From the NCBI GenBank assembly GCA_025965895.1, contig JAOPWC010000119.1, positions 1 to 49,513 on the forward strand: a DNA stretch of 49,513 bases, read 5' to 3'. Below, in pieces: positions 18,082-28,041 of this stretch. Position numbers and translations under genes: made by a program. The notes beneath the pieces are model-generated. The model was not told the origin of the DNA, searched no databases, and worked only from the letters and a program-made list of their open reading frames with translations. The stretch comes from Mycobacterium sp. GTDB taxonomy: Bacteria; Actinomycetota; Actinomycetes; Mycobacteriales; Mycobacteriaceae. Numbering within the stretch: the first letter of the stretch is position 1; each line of letters begins with the position of its first letter.

Positions 18082-19265
18082 CCGTCGGTCGCCCTCGCGG
18101 CCTCCTCGCGCACCCCGTTGGTCTGGACGTCCTCCACCGCCGGGAACTTCTTGGCAGGAAACTCCTCGGCCACGCCAGGCTGCTCCGCGCCGTCCGCCTG
18201 TTCGGGCGACGGTTCGGGCACCGCCACCGGCGACGGTTCCGGCACCTCCACGGGGCCGGGCTCCGGCACGTGCGCCGGTCCGGGCTCCGGCGCTGGTTCT
18301 GGTCCCGGCTCGGGAATCTGCTCGGGCGCGGCCGCCACCGACACCGGCCAGTACGCGCGCCACTCCTCCTCGGTGACCGAGTCCAGGGTTGCGACGTCGA
18401 GTTCCTCGGGCTCCTCCCCGCGCCGCTCCGCGGCGATTCCCGTCTCGGCCAGTCGCACCGCGTCCATGAACTCGAGCACCTCCGTCCGCAGGTTGGTTTC
18501 GACGTCGACGTCCGCGGACACCGTGACAGTGGTGAGCGCGGCGGGAATCAGGTCAGTCGGTAGCCAAGCGTCGCGGACACGGCCCAGCACCTTCTGCGCC
18601 AACGCCAGCGCAGGCTGACCCGTGGGAACCCCGTCCAGGCACGAGCCGCGCTGCTTCTCGGCGGCCTTTCGCTGGTCCCACTCGGCGATCTGATCTTCCA
18701 GGGAAATCGATTCGCCGGCAATGACTCCCGGCACGCGGTTGCCGAGCTTGCGCAGCAGCGAATCGGCGACGTCGTCGATAGTGAACGGATGCTGGGGCGC
18801 GTCCTCCGCGATCCGGGCGTGGAACAACACCTGCAGCAGCACGTCGCCGAGTTCCTCGCGGAGGTCGTCGGCGTTGCCGCTGCGGACGGCGTCGAACAAC
18901 TCGTAGGTTTCCTCGAGCAGGTAGCGACGCAGCGAATCGTGGGTTTGCTCGCTCTCCCAAGGCCCGTCGGTGCGCAGCTTGTCCATCAGCGCGACCGCGT
19001 CGATCAGCCTCTCCCCGGCCTGTGGATCGGGCGCTGCGATCAGCGTGTCGCCGGCCTCCAGGCGCGCGATGACGGCGGGGTGTTCGCGATCGGAGGACAG
19101 CAACACCGGCGCGTCGGCCCCGGTGTGGACGGGCCTGGCTCCGGGCAACGACCACGGCACCTTGACAGGCATTTCCTCGGTGTACTGAACCTCACCGATC
19201 AGCAGCGCGATCGCGTCGACTGGAACCAGCGACGGGCGGCGAGGATCGACCAAGACGACGGTCAT
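18054..19265 (-). CDS. mazG: Nucleoside triphosphate pyrophosphohydrolase MazG with a long Pro/Glu-rich C-terminal tail
   Basis: 403 residues from an ATG with GAGGAGG nine bases upstream. MazG hydrolyses (d)NTPs, including oxidised ones, to monophosphates. The first 110 residues are the mycobacterial N-terminal domain. The all-alpha MazG core has ETYELFDA and [20 protein letters not shown] with the metal Glu and Asp residues. M. tuberculosis MazG is about 325 residues. Here about 96 more residues follow WRAYWP, built of PEPGP/PEPSP repeats and an acidic end. The tail overlaps the convergent efeB by 28 nt. The 5' end lies inside the last 74 nt of mfd. Confidence 0.92.
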   Translation of the reverse strand: MTVVLVDPRRPSLVPVDAIALLIGEVQYTEEMPVKVPWSLPGARPVHTGADAPVLLSSDREHPAVIARLEAGDTLIAAPDPQAGERLIDAVALMDKLRTDGPWESEQTHDSLRRYLLEETYELFDAVRSGNADDLREELGDVLLQVLFHARIAEDAPQHPFTIDDVADSLLRKLGNRVPGVIAGESISLEDQIAEWDQRKAAEKQRGSCLDGVPTGQPALALAQKVLGRVRDAWLPTDLIPAALTTVTVSADVDVETNLRTEVLEFMDAVRLAETGIAAERRGEEPEELDVATLDSVTEEEWRAYWPVSVAAAPEQIPEPGPEPAPEPGPAHVPEPGPVEVPEPSPVAVPEPSPEQADGAEQPGVAEEFPAKKFPAVEDVQTNGVREEAARATDGQPNSVEPQ

Positions 19266-22200
19266 CGTGCTTGACCTCCTCACTCGTGTCGGGGGCACTG
19301 TCGACTCCGGTTATATCAACATCTTGCTGGGGCTTTCCATCGAGTGCCAGCACCAGATCGGCGACCGTCTGGACCAATTCAAGATCACGGATGCGCGGCG
19401 AGCCCACGCCGGCGCCGGATCGCGGTATCGGCACCTGCACTGTGGACGTGGTCGCGCGGTAGTGCGCCGCAGGGTAAAGCCGCTTGAGTCGCAGTTGCTG
19501 AGAGTCCAGCAGCGTGAGCGGCGCCACCCGCAACGTGCTCGGTTCGCCCGCACCGGTGGCGGAGACTTCGGTAATCCCGTAGCCGCGCAAAAGCAAACGC
19601 AACCGCGCGACGGCCACCAGCCGCAGGGCGGGTTCGGGTAGCGGCCCGTAACGGTCGGTCAGCTCCTCGACAACGGCGTTCACCGCGTCCTCATCCGCCG
19701 CGGCCGCCAACCGGCGATATGCCTCCAGGCGCAGCCGGTCGCTGGCGATGTACTCCGGCGGCAGGTGGGCGTCGACCGGCAGGTCGATGCGGACCTCTTT
19801 GGGCTCCTCGTTGACCGCGACGGTCTCCCCGTCGACGGCGGCGCGGTACGCCTCGACCGCCTCGCCGACCAGTCGCACATACAGGTCGAAGCCGACGCCG
19901 GCGACATGGCCCGACTGCTCCACACCGAGCACATTGCCGGCGCCGCGGATCTCCAGGTCCTTCATCGCCACCGCCATGCCGGCGCCGAGCTCATTGTTCT
20001 GCGCGATCGTTGCGAGCCGGTCGTAGGCGGTTTCGGTGAGCGGCATCTCCGGCGGATACATGAAGTACGCGTAGCCGCGTTCGCGACTGCGCCCGACGCG
20101 ACCGCGCAGCTGGTGCAGCTGCGACAGGCCGAAGGTGTCTGCCCGTTCGACGATCAGCGTGTTCGCGTTGGAGATGTCAAGACCGGTCTCGACGATCGTC
20201 GTGCACACCAGGATGTCGTAGTCGCGGTTCCAGAAGCCCTCGACCGTGCGTTCGAGCGCATCCTCGTTCATCTGCCCGTGCGCGACGACGACGCGCGCCT
20301 CGGGGACCAGGGCCCGCACCCTCGCCGCGGCCTGGTCGATCGAGCTGACCCGGTTGTGGATGTAGAACGCCTGACCGTCGCGCAGCAACTCACGGCGAAG
20401 CGCGGCCGCGATCTGCTTGTCGTCGTGCGGCCCCACGTAGGTGAGCACCGGGTACCGCTCCTCCGGGGGGGTGAGGATCGTGGACATTTCCCGAATCCCG
20501 GCCAGGCTCATCTCGAGTGTCCTCGGAATCGGCGTGGCGCTCATCGTCAGCACGTCGACGTGGATGCGCAGCGACTTGATGTGCTCCTTGTGCTCGACGC
20601 CGAACCTCTGCTCTTCGTCAACGACGACCAGCCCGAGGTCCTTCCATCGCACACCGGTCTGCAGCAGGCGGTGGGTGCCGAGCACGATGTCGACGCTGCC
20701 GTCGGCCATGCCGTCCAGCACGGCCCGCGACTCGGCCGGGTCGGTGAAGCGCGAAAGCCCCTTGACGCTGATCGGGAAGCCGGCCATCCGCTCGGTGAAG
20801 GTCTGCAGATGCTGGTCGGCGAGCAGCGTCGTGGGCACGAGCACCGCGACCTGCTTGCCGTCCTGCACGGCCTTGAACGCCGCGCGAACCGCGATCTCGG
20901 TCTTGCCGTAGCCAACGTCGCCGCAGATCACGCGGTCCATCGGGATCGGCTTCTGCATGTCGGCCTTGACCTCGGTGATCGCGGTGAGCTGGTCGACCGT
21001 CTCGGTGAAGTCGAACGCGTCCTCCATCTCGGCCTGCCACGGGGTGTCGGGGCCGAACGCGAATCCGGGCGAGGCCTGGCGTTTGGCGTACAGTGCGACG
21101 AGCTCGCTGGCGATCTCGCGCACCGCCCGGCGGGCCCTGGTCTTGGTGTTGGCCCAGTCGCTACCGCCCAGTCGGCTCAGGGTGGGTGCCTGGCCGCCGA
21201 CGTACCGTGACAGCTGGTCCAGGGAGTCCATCGGGACGAAGAGCTTGTCGGTTCGTTTGTCGGCACCCCGGCGGCTGGAGGCGTATTCGAGCACAAGGTA
21301 TTCGCGCCGGGCCCCCCCGACCGTCCGTTCGGTCATCTCGACGAACCGGCCGATTCCGTGCTGATCGTGGACCACGAGGTCGCCTGCGGTCAGGGCGAGC
21401 GGATCGACGACGTTGCGCCGCTTGGCGGCCAGCCGCTTGCCGTCGGTGGCGGCGACCCGGTTGCCGGTCAGGTCGGTTTCGGTGATCACGACAAGGTTGC
21501 TGCGAGCCAGCACCACGCCGTCGTGCAGCGGGCCGCGCAACACGCCGACCACACCCGGCCGCGGAGCCTCGCCCGACGCCAGGCAGATCGCCCCGACGTC
21601 GGCCTCCCCGAGCTGCTCGACGACGCGGTGGGCGGTGCCGGTGCCGGGCGCGACGATCGCGGCGCAGCCACCCGTGGCGATGTGGGCACGCAGCATCGCG
21701 AATATTTCGTCGATGTTGTTTTGCTGCCCGCGGGCCGTCGGCGCGGGCCGGATGTCGAGCGTGCGCGCAGCCGCGTCGCCCAGCTGGCTCAGCGTCCACC
21801 ACGGATGCCCGCCCTCCGCGGCGGCGGCGCGCACGTCGTCGAGCTCGAGGTACCCGGACGCACCCAGACGTCCCACATCGATCGGGGCGTCTCCACCGAT
21901 GGCGGCCGTCGACCACGACGCCTCCAGGAACTCGCGGCCGGTCTTGATCAGGTCGGCGGCCCGTGTCCGGACCTTCTCCGGATCGCACACCAGTAGCGGC
22001 GTTCCGGAGGGCAGCTGGTTGGTCAGCAGCGCCAGCTCGCCGGCCCCGAGTACGGGCAGCAACGCCTCCATTCCCTCGACGGGGATGCCTTGAGCGAGCA
22101 TGGCCAGCATGTCGGTCGCGGTGCCGATCGGGCCGCGGCCGGTTGAGCGCTGGTCGGTGACGGCGTGCCCGTCCAGCGCCGCGGCCCGCTCGCGCACCGC

Positions 22201-22956
22201 GTCGGTGAGCAGCAGCTCACGGCATGCGACGGCGATCACCGTGTCGACCGTGATTTCCGGGATTGACCGCTGGTCGGCGACCGAGAACATCCGCATCTCG
22301 CTGACCTCGTCGCCCCAGAACTCGACGCGGACCGGATGCTCGGCCGTCGGCGGGAAGATGTCCAGGATGCCCCCGCGCACCGCGAACTCGCCGCGCTTGC
22401 CGACCATGTCGACGCGGGCGTAGGCCAGCTCGACCAGCCGAGCAATCACGCCTTCGAAGTCGACCTCCTGTCCCACCGTGAGGGTGACCGGTTCGATGCG
22501 GGCCAGGTCGGGCGCCATCGGCTGCAGCAGCGAGCGGACCGTCGTGACGACGATCCGCAGCGGCGGCCCCAGCCGCGCGTCGCCGGGAAAGGCGAGGCGG
22601 CGCAACACCATCAGCCGCGCGCCGACCGTCTCCACGCCCGGGGAAAGCCTCTCGTGGGGCAGCGTCTCCCAGGATGGGAACAGCGCGACCGCGTCGCCGT
22701 ACGCGCCGCGCAGCTCCGCGGTGAGGTCGTCGGCCTCGCGGCCGGTGGCCGTCACGACGAGCAGCGGCCCCGCCTGCGCAAGCGCAGACGCAACGAACGG
22801 CCGGGCGGCCGCAGGGCCGACCAGCGCGAGCTCGCGTGGCCGGGCCGCCGCACGACGGGTGATGTCGTGGAGTTCCGGGTCACGCAGGGCCAGGCCGACG
22901 AGCCCCGCGATCGGGGTGTCGATACCAGCGGACTGGGCAATCCCCGCGGAGGTCAT
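19192..22956 (-). CDS. mfd: Transcription-repair coupling factor Mfd
   Basis: 1254 residues, close to the usual length. The N-terminal UvrB-like module (about 1-350) recruits UvrA, and a CarD-like RNA polymerase interaction domain spans about 523-600 ([14 protein letters not shown]). The translocase motor has Walker [10 protein letters not shown] (679-687) and DEEQRFG (780-786), followed by the C-terminal TRCF regulatory domain. Mfd removes RNA polymerase stalled at lesions and calls in nucleotide excision repair. The last 25 codons or so run through the mazG ribosome site and start in another frame (74-nt overlap). TAGAAT lies 9 nt before the ATG. Confidence 0.97.
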   Translation of the reverse strand: MTSAGIAQSAGIDTPIAGLVGLALRDPELHDITRRAAARPRELALVGPAAARPFVASALAQAGPLLVVTATGREADDLTAELRGAYGDAVALFPSWETLPHERLSPGVETVGARLMVLRRLAFPGDARLGPPLRIVVTTVRSLLQPMAPDLARIEPVTLTVGQEVDFEGVIARLVELAYARVDMVGKRGEFAVRGGILDIFPPTAEHPVRVEFWGDEVSEMRMFSVADQRSIPEITVDTVIAVACRELLLTDAVRERAAALDGHAVTDQRSTGRGPIGTATDMLAMLAQGIPVEGMEALLPVLGAGELALLTNQLPSGTPLLVCDPEKVRTRAADLIKTGREFLEASWSTAAIGGDAPIDVGRLGASGYLELDDVRAAAAEGGHPWWTLSQLGDAAARTLDIRPAPTARGQQNNIDEIFAMLRAHIATGGCAAIVAPGTGTAHRVVEQLGEADVGAICLASGEAPRPGVVGVLRGPLHDGVVLARSNLVVITETDLTGNRVAATDGKRLAAKRRNVVDPLALTAGDLVVHDQHGIGRFVEMTERTVGGARREYLVLEYASSRRGADKRTDKLFVPMDSLDQLSRYVGGQAPTLSRLGGSDWANTKTRARRAVREIASELVALYAKRQASPGFAFGPDTPWQAEMEDAFDFTETVDQLTAITEVKADMQKPIPMDRVICGDVGYGKTEIAVRAAFKAVQDGKQVAVLVPTTLLADQHLQTFTERMAGFPISVKGLSRFTDPAESRAVLDGMADGSVDIVLGTHRLLQTGVRWKDLGLVVVDEEQRFGVEHKEHIKSLRIHVDVLTMSATPIPRTLEMSLAGIREMSTILTPPEERYPVLTYVGPHDDKQIAAALRRELLRDGQAFYIHNRVSSIDQAAARVRALVPEARVVVAHGQMNEDALERTVEGFWNRDYDILVCTTIVETGLDISNANTLIVERADTFGLSQLHQLRGRVGRSRERGYAYFMYPPEMPLTETAYDRLATIAQNNELGAGMAVAMKDLEIRGAGNVLGVEQSGHVAGVGFDLYVRLVGEAVEAYRAAVDGETVAVNEEPKEVRIDLPVDAHLPPEYIASDRLRLEAYRRLAAAADEDAVNAVVEELTDRYGPLPEPALRLVAVARLRLLLRGYGITEVSATGAGEPSTLRVAPLTLLDSQQLRLKRLYPAAHYRATTSTVQVPIPRSGAGVGSPRIRDLELVQTVADLVLALDGKPQQDVDITGVDSAPDTSEEVKHDDRRLGRSSPPVAGSSRRDRAADR

Positions 22957-23013
22957 GATGCTTCTATTCTAGGCGCCGACTCGGACGGCCGCGAAATATG
23001 ATGCGGGCGAACG

Positions 23014-23649
23014 CTACTCGTCGTGCAGCACGGGGTCCGCCTCGAGGTGGGTCAGGCCGTTCCAGCACAGGTTGACCAGGTGCGCGGCCACCACCTCTTT
23101 CTTCGGCTCGCGCACGTCGAGCCACCACTGGGCCGTCATCGATACCGAGCCGACCAGCGCCTGGGCGTACAGCGGCGCCAGCTCAGGGTCCAGGCCGCGG
23201 CGGGAGAAGTCACCCGCGAGGATCGACGACACCTGGCTTACGGCGTCGTTGAGCAGGCTCGAGTAGGTGCCGGTAGTGATGGCGGCCGGTGAGTCGCGGA
23301 TCAGGATGCGAAAGCCGTCAGTGCGCTCCTCGACGTACGTCAGTAGCGCCAACGCCACCCGTTCGACCCGGACACGGGAGCGGTTGTTGGTCAGCGACGA
23401 GGTGATGCCGTCGAGCAGCGCCGACATCTCCCGGTCGACCACCACCGCGTACAGGCCTTCCTTGCCGCCGAAATGCTCGTAGACCACCGGCTTGGAGACG
23501 TTGGCCCGTTGCGCGATCTCCTCGATGGACGTGCCCTCGTAGCCGCGCTCGGCGAACAGCGACCTGGCGACGTCGATGAGCTGGTGGCGCCGCTCGGCGC
23601 CGGTCATGCGGGCGCGCGGAGTGCGCACCTCTTTGTCGAGTGCCGCCAC
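23014..23649 (-). CDS. TetR-family transcriptional regulator (Rv1019-like)
   Basis: 211 residues if started at GTG 23649, which has TACGCT exactly 7 nt upstream; the longer frame to 23691 has no support. The helix-turn-helix (about 40-60, TSIEEIAQRANVSKPVVYEHF) is typical TetR, with an all-helical ligand/dimer domain behind it. In M. tuberculosis the orthologue lies before mfd and mazG and has been proposed to regulate that cluster; here the same order and strand are kept. It diverges from the tRNA-Gln gene with about 50 bp between. Confidence 0.9.
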   Translation of the reverse strand: MAALDKEVRTPRARMTGAERRHQLIDVARSLFAERGYEGTSIEEIAQRANVSKPVVYEHFGGKEGLYAVVVDREMSALLDGITSSLTNNRSRVRVERVALALLTYVEERTDGFRILIRDSPAAITTGTYSSLLNDAVSQVSSILAGDFSRRGLDPELAPLYAQALVGSVSMTAQWWLDVREPKKEVVAAHLVNLCWNGLTHLEADPVLHDE

Positions 23650-23701
23650 GTCTACCAGCGTATCCGTTCGACTAGAGTCGCAGGCTGGCACTGACTAGCG
23701 A

Positions 23702-23773
23702 TCCGTCGTGGTGTAATCGGCAGCACATCAGATTTTGGTTCTGAAAGTTCAGGTTCGAGTCCTGGCGACGGAG
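23702..23773 (+). tRNA. tRNA-Gln (anticodon UUG)
   Basis: A 72-nt cloverleaf: acceptor TCCGTCG pairs with CGACGGA plus discriminator G; anticodon stem TCAGA/TCTGA encloses TTTTGGT, giving anticodon TTG (Gln, codon CAA); T arm CAGG-TTCGAGT-CCTG. CCA is not encoded. It lies 123 bp before glmU, the same neighbourhood as in other mycobacteria. Confidence 0.95.
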
Positions 23774-23896
23774 CGAGGCTTGCCGAGCGACAATCGGCGG
23801 CGAGCGACGTTTTTCACCGCGACTGTGCGTTCTCGGACGGCGTCACCGGCGTGTCCCGTACGACACCGCACGCTCGCGAAGGAGGCGGGAGGTTCG

Positions 23897-25372
23897 ATGA
23901 CAACCCATGGCGAATCGGCGGTCGTGGTGCTGGCCGCCGGGGCCGGGACCCGCATGCGGTCGGACATCCCCAAGGTCCTGCATCCGCTGGCCGGGCGCAG
24001 CATGCTGGCCCACGCGCTGCACTCGGTGGCCAAGCTCGCCCCGCAGCACCTGGTCGTGGTCCTCGGCAAGGACCGCGACAAGATCTCGCCCTCGGTCGCG
24101 GAATTCGCCGACGACCTGGGCCGCACCATCGAGATCGCGGTCCAGGAGCAGCAGCTCGGCACCGGTCACGCGACGGCCTGCGGCCTCAGCGCGCTGCCTG
24201 ACGACTTCAGCGGCGTCGTGGTCGTCACCTCCGGCGACATCCCGCTGCTGGACGCCGACACGCTTGCCGACCTCATCGCCACCCACAGCGCCGAACCGGC
24301 CGCGGTCACCGTGCTGACGACGACGCTGCCGGACCCCACCGGCTACGGCCGCATCCTCCGGACGCAGGACCGCGAGGTCATCGCGATCGTCGAGCAGGCC
24401 GATGCCACCGCTTCGCAGCGCGAGATCCGTGAGGTGAACGCCGGCGTGTACGCGTTCGACATAGGCGCGCTGCGGTCGGCCCTGAGCCGGCTGCGCTCCG
24501 ACAACGCGCAGCACGAGCTCTACCTGACCGACGTGATCTCGATCGTGCGCCAGGACGGCCAGATCGTGCACGCGAAGCACGTCGACGACGCGACACTCGT
24601 GGCGGGGGTGAACGACCGGGTCCAGCTTGCCGCGCTGGCGGCCGAGCTGAACCGTCGCGTCGTCGCCCGTCATCAGCGCGCCGGGGTGACAGTCATCGAT
24701 CCGGCCACGACGTGGATCGACGTCGACGTGACCATCGGCCGCGACACCGTGGTCCAGCCCAACACCCAACTGCTAGGCCGCACCCGGATCGGCGCCCAGT
24801 GCCTGATCGGCCCCGACACCACACTGGCCGACGTGACCGTCGGCGACACCGCCTCGGTGGTGCGCACCCATGGGTCCGCCGCGACCGTCGGCGACGGCGC
24901 CGCGGTCGGCCCGTTCACCTACTTGCGGCCGGACACCGTGCTGGGCGACGACGCCAAGCTCGGCGCGTTCGTCGAGACGAAGAACTCCACGATCGGCGCC
25001 GGAACCAAGGTGCCGCACCTGACGTACGTCGGCGACGCCGACATCGGCGAGCACAGCAACATCGGCGCGTCCAGTGTGTTCGTGAACTACGACGGGCAGA
25101 CCAAAAGCCGGACCAAGGTCGGTTCCCATGTGCGGACGGGCTCCGACACCATGTTCGTGGCGCCGGTCACGGTCGGCGACGGCGCGTACACCGGCGCGGG
25201 CACGGTGCTGCGTGACGACGTGCCGCCCGGCGCGCTGGCGGTGTCAGCGGGCCCGCAGCGCAACATCGAGGGCTGGGTGCCCCGCAAACGCCCCGGGTCG
25301 GCGGCCGCGGAGGCTGCCCGGGCCGCTCAGCAAGCCGACAACCGACCGTCCGACGAGGACCAGGACCCTTGA
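23897..25372 (+). CDS. glmU: Bifunctional GlmU (GlcN-1-P acetyltransferase / GlcNAc-1-P uridyltransferase)
   Basis: 491 residues from an ATG with GGAGG upstream; the open frame 5' of this includes the tRNA and is not coding. The N-terminal pyrophosphorylase domain has LAAGAGTRM (12-20) and the SDIPKVLHP lysine. The C-terminal half is a left-handed beta helix of hexapeptide repeats (IGxxxxI-type turns, [16 protein letters not shown]). It makes UDP-GlcNAc, the precursor of peptidoglycan and of the arabinogalactan linker. A short Ala-rich tail with acidic end is normal for mycobacteria. prs follows on the same strand after 101 bp. Confidence 0.97.
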   Translation: MTTHGESAVVVLAAGAGTRMRSDIPKVLHPLAGRSMLAHALHSVAKLAPQHLVVVLGKDRDKISPSVAEFADDLGRTIEIAVQEQQLGTGHATACGLSALPDDFSGVVVVTSGDIPLLDADTLADLIATHSAEPAAVTVLTTTLPDPTGYGRILRTQDREVIAIVEQADATASQREIREVNAGVYAFDIGALRSALSRLRSDNAQHELYLTDVISIVRQDGQIVHAKHVDDATLVAGVNDRVQLAALAAELNRRVVARHQRAGVTVIDPATTWIDVDVTIGRDTVVQPNTQLLGRTRIGAQCLIGPDTTLADVTVGDTASVVRTHGSAATVGDGAAVGPFTYLRPDTVLGDDAKLGAFVETKNSTIGAGTKVPHLTYVGDADIGEHSNIGASSVFVNYDGQTKSRTKVGSHVRTGSDTMFVAPVTVGDGAYTGAGTVLRDDVPPGALAVSAGPQRNIEGWVPRKRPGSAAAEAARAAQQADNRPSDEDQDP

Positions 25373-25473
25373 TCTCGTTGCCGATTGTTGGTTTCCCCGC
25401 AACCCGACACCCAACCCCGTGTCTCCGTACGTACCATTAGGCCGACATCCCGATCCCGAACCGGCGAGGCACA

Positions 25474-26454
25474 GTGGGCACCGAATGGACCGATAACCGC
25501 AAGAACCTGATGCTGTTCGCGGGCCGTGCGCATCCTGAGCTCGCCGATCAGGTGGCCAAGGAACTCGACGTCCCCGTCACCGCCCAGACCGCGCGTGACT
25601 TCGCCAACGGCGAGATCTTCGTCCGCTTCGAGGAGTCCGTCCGGGGCTCCGACGCCTTCGTGCTGCAGTCCCATCCGGCGCCGCTGAACAAGTGGCTGAT
25701 GGAACAGCTGATCATGATCGACGCGCTGAAACGCGGCAGCGCCAAGCGGATCACCGCGGTCCTGCCCTTCTATCCGTATGCACGGCAGGACAAGAAGCAC
25801 CGCGGCCGCGAGCCGATCTCGGCGCGGCTGGTCGCCGACCTGTTCAAGACCGCCGGCGCCGACCGCATCGTCACCGTCGACCTGCACACCGACCAGATCC
25901 AGGGCTTCTTCGACGGACCGGTCGACCACATGCGGGCGCAGAACCTGCTCACCGGCTACATCACCGACAACTACCCGAACGAGGACATGGTCGTGGTGTC
26001 CCCCGACTCGGGCCGCGTCCGCATCGCCGAGAAGTGGGCCGACGCATTAGGCGGCGTTCCACTTGCGTTTATTCATAAGACCCGGGATCCGCGGGTGCCC
26101 AACCAGGTGGTGTCGAATCGCGTGGTGGGTGACGTCGCAGGCCGGACCTGCGTGCTGATCGACGACATGATCGACACCGGCGGCACCATCGCCGGCGCGG
26201 TCAAGCTGCTGCATGACGACGGTGCCCGCGACGTGATCATTGCCGCGTCCCACGGTGTCCTGTCTGATCCCGCCCCGGAGCGGTTGGCGGCCAGCGGCGC
26301 AAGAGAGGTGATCGTCACGAACACGCTGCCCATCGGCGAGGACAAGCAGTTCCCGCAGCTGACGGTGTTGTCGATCGCGCCACTGCTGGCCAGCACAATC
26401 CGCGCGGTCTTCGAGAACGGATCGGTGACGGGGCTTTTCGACGGTGAAGTGTGA
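25474..26454 (+). CDS. prs: Ribose-phosphate diphosphokinase (PRPP synthetase)
   Basis: 326 residues, GTG start. It makes PRPP from ribose 5-phosphate and ATP, the entry point for nucleotides, His, Trp and, in mycobacteria, decaprenyl-phosphoryl-arabinose for the cell wall. Visible signatures are DFANGEIFVRFEESVRG, the ATP loop YARQDKKHRGREPISA, the divalent-metal site DLHTDQIQGFF and the PRPP loop VLIDDMIDTGGT (about 228-239). Called prsA in M. tuberculosis. The stop overlaps the following gene as TGATG. TACCAT at 25432-25437 is a possible -10. Confidence 0.97.
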   Translation: MGTEWTDNRKNLMLFAGRAHPELADQVAKELDVPVTAQTARDFANGEIFVRFEESVRGSDAFVLQSHPAPLNKWLMEQLIMIDALKRGSAKRITAVLPFYPYARQDKKHRGREPISARLVADLFKTAGADRIVTVDLHTDQIQGFFDGPVDHMRAQNLLTGYITDNYPNEDMVVVSPDSGRVRIAEKWADALGGVPLAFIHKTRDPRVPNQVVSNRVVGDVAGRTCVLIDDMIDTGGTIAGAVKLLHDDGARDVIIAASHGVLSDPAPERLAASGAREVIVTNTLPIGEDKQFPQLTVLSIAPLLASTIRAVFENGSVTGLFDGEV

Positions 26455-26813
26455 TGGCGGACGCTCAATCCAACAGCACCGTCATCTACCACAACCCCCG
26501 CTGCTCGACCTCCCGCAACGCGCTGCAACTGTTGCGCGACAACGGGTTTGACCCCACCGTTGTCGAATATTTGAAGACGCCCCCAACGCGCGGACAGCTG
26601 GCCGACATGATCAGGGACGCTGGCATCGGGGTCCGGGCCGCGGTGCGCAAGAAGGAGGCGCAGTACACCGAATTGAACCTCGCCGACGCCAGCGACGACG
26701 AACTGCTGGACGCGATGGCCGCCCACCCGATCCTGATCGAGCGGCCGTTCGTGGTCACCCCGAAGGGTACTCGGCTGGCCCGGCCTGTGGACGCGGTACG
26801 AGAGATTCTGTGA
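26454..26813 (+). CDS. ArsC-like thioredoxin-fold protein (arsenate reductase family)
   Basis: 119 residues from the ATG that shares its A with the prs stop codon; a GTG three bases earlier is possible. YHNPRCSTSRNAL holds the single active-site Cys of the glutaredoxin-coupled ArsC/Spx fold, and LIERPFVVTPKGTRLARP is the conserved C-terminal block with its Arg. Such proteins reduce arsenate using glutathione/glutaredoxin in enterobacteria. No ars genes are nearby, and mycobacteria lack glutathione, so the true substrate is unclear. Translationally linked to prs and lpqT. Confidence 0.88.
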   Translation: MADAQSNSTVIYHNPRCSTSRNALQLLRDNGFDPTVVEYLKTPPTRGQLADMIRDAGIGVRAAVRKKEAQYTELNLADASDDELLDAMAAHPILIERPFVVTPKGTRLARPVDAVREIL

Positions 26814-27460
26814 GGCTGCGAAACCTCCTGACAGGCCTGGCGCTGCTGGTGCTGGTGGCCGGGTGCAGCGCCAAAGCACCTGACTACCAGGCTCTTTTGC
26901 CGTCGACGCCGAAACCGGCGGCAACCACACCGCAGCGCCCAGTCCCGATCGCCGACTACCTGCAACAGCAGGGCGTCAACGGGGTGCCGATGACCAGGGC
27001 CACGCTGACCGACCTCAAGGTGTCAATGCCCCAACCGCCGGGCTGGTCGGTGGTCACCGACGCTGCGCAGCAGGCGACATTCGAGGTCATTCGCAAGACC
27101 AATGTGAACGCCTATCAGCCGACTGCGATGCTGATGGTGTTCAAACTGGTCGGCAACTTCGACGTCGCGGAGGCGATCCGCCACGGCTATGCCGACGCAG
27201 AGATCAGCGATCGCTTCAACCGGCTCGACGCGTCGATGGTCAAATTCCACGGCATGCCGTCGGCGATGATCGAGGGCAGCTACAACGTCGGCGACCAGCG
27301 GCTGCACACCTACAACCGCATCGTCATCGCGACCGGCGCGCCACCCGCGAATCAACGCTATCTGGTGCAGTTTTCGGTTACCACTGCGGCCGATCAGGCT
27401 GAGACGCTGGGCGCCGACGTGGAATCGATCATCAAGGGCTTCACCGTCGCGGCGGCCTAG
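26810..27460 (+). CDS. lpqT: Lipoprotein LpqT
   Basis: 216 residues. GTG start overlaps the preceding stop by 4 nt (GTGA). A short signal peptide ends in lipobox VAGC (Cys19), so the mature protein is anchored outside the membrane. The remainder matches the mycobacterial LpqT/LpqN-like family: a proline-rich linker, then a PPGWSVV domain. In M. tuberculosis LpqN of this family binds envelope-synthesis proteins; the role of LpqT is not settled. It ends the prs-arsC-lpqT run. Confidence 0.9.
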   Translation: MRLRNLLTGLALLVLVAGCSAKAPDYQALLPSTPKPAATTPQRPVPIADYLQQQGVNGVPMTRATLTDLKVSMPQPPGWSVVTDAAQQATFEVIRKTNVNAYQPTAMLMVFKLVGNFDVAEAIRHGYADAEISDRFNRLDASMVKFHGMPSAMIEGSYNVGDQRLHTYNRIVIATGAPPANQRYLVQFSVTTAADQAETLGADVESIIKGFTVAAA

Positions 27461-27462
27461 CC

Positions 27463-27704
27463 GAAAGCTTTCCCGGCGGGTCACCGCCGCGGCGCAGGAT
27501 GCCATCAACGAGACGTAGGCGCCGGTGGTCCGCACCGCCGGAGCGCTGATCGATGCATGCGAGGCCGACGGCAGCATGCGGCCAGCCATGGACCCCGCCG
27601 ATGTGCTGCCCTTGATGGGGTTCATGTCGAGCCACGGGCGAGGCGCCAAAAAGCGCGCGCGGCAAGTGATGAACCTCGCCATCGCCGGTTTGCGACCACA
27701 GTGA
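27463..27704 (+). pseudogene. Remnant of a TetR-family regulator (C-terminal part)
   Basis: In the plus frame ending at TGA 27702-27704 the translation reads like a TetR C-terminal domain: TAAAQDAINET, a stop (TAG), then APVVRTAGALIDACEADGS, MRPAMDPADVLPLMG and ARQVMNLAIAGLRPQ. No helix-turn-helix part remains; the frame runs into the end of lpqT. An internal stop plus missing N-terminus make it a relic. Family assignment rests on pattern memory of TetR C-termini. Confidence 0.6.
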
Positions 27705-28041
27705 ACGCTATCGGCGAAAATCTTGAACCGTGTTGCGGTGTCTAGCGGTAATCTAGGGCGCGAAATCGACCGGGCGGCCAAAGTAGTCGGCATTGGGCAA
27801 TCGGGCACCTGGCGGATCATCAAGGCAGCGGTGAGCCTTTAGTGAACCGATATCGACGCTGCTCTAAACCCATTGCGTCGAAGCACTTTCCCACGAGGCG
27901 GTGGCGCCCGCACGGATGGCCTTCGCGTCGGTCCCATCGACGTAGAGGATCTCGAACGCGAAGAACTTCGCCGGCACCGCGTTCATGAGGTAGGTCGGCG
28001 GCCCGGTGGCGTGCAGCCCGCCACTCGCTAGGGTAAGGGCC
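27705..28041. other. Intergenic region with possible gene debris
   Basis: No intact gene is seen between the TetR remnant and the SDR gene. A short plus-strand frame ends with GQSGTWRIIKAAVSL and stop at about 27839-27841. On the minus strand about 50 codons ending at 27864 look protein-like (TYLMNAVPAKFFAFEILYVD) but only continue antisense into the SDR gene. Both may be debris. TAGGGT (28029-28034 region) is the likely -10 of the SDR gene. Confidence 0.4.

Noticed and set aside
19765..21210. 481-codon plus-strand ORF
   Set aside because: It is antisense to mfd over its whole length, has a His/Arg/Gly-rich shadow composition and no motif.
26073..26930. 285-codon minus-strand ORF
   Set aside because: Antisense to prs, the ArsC-like gene and lpqT; no motifs.
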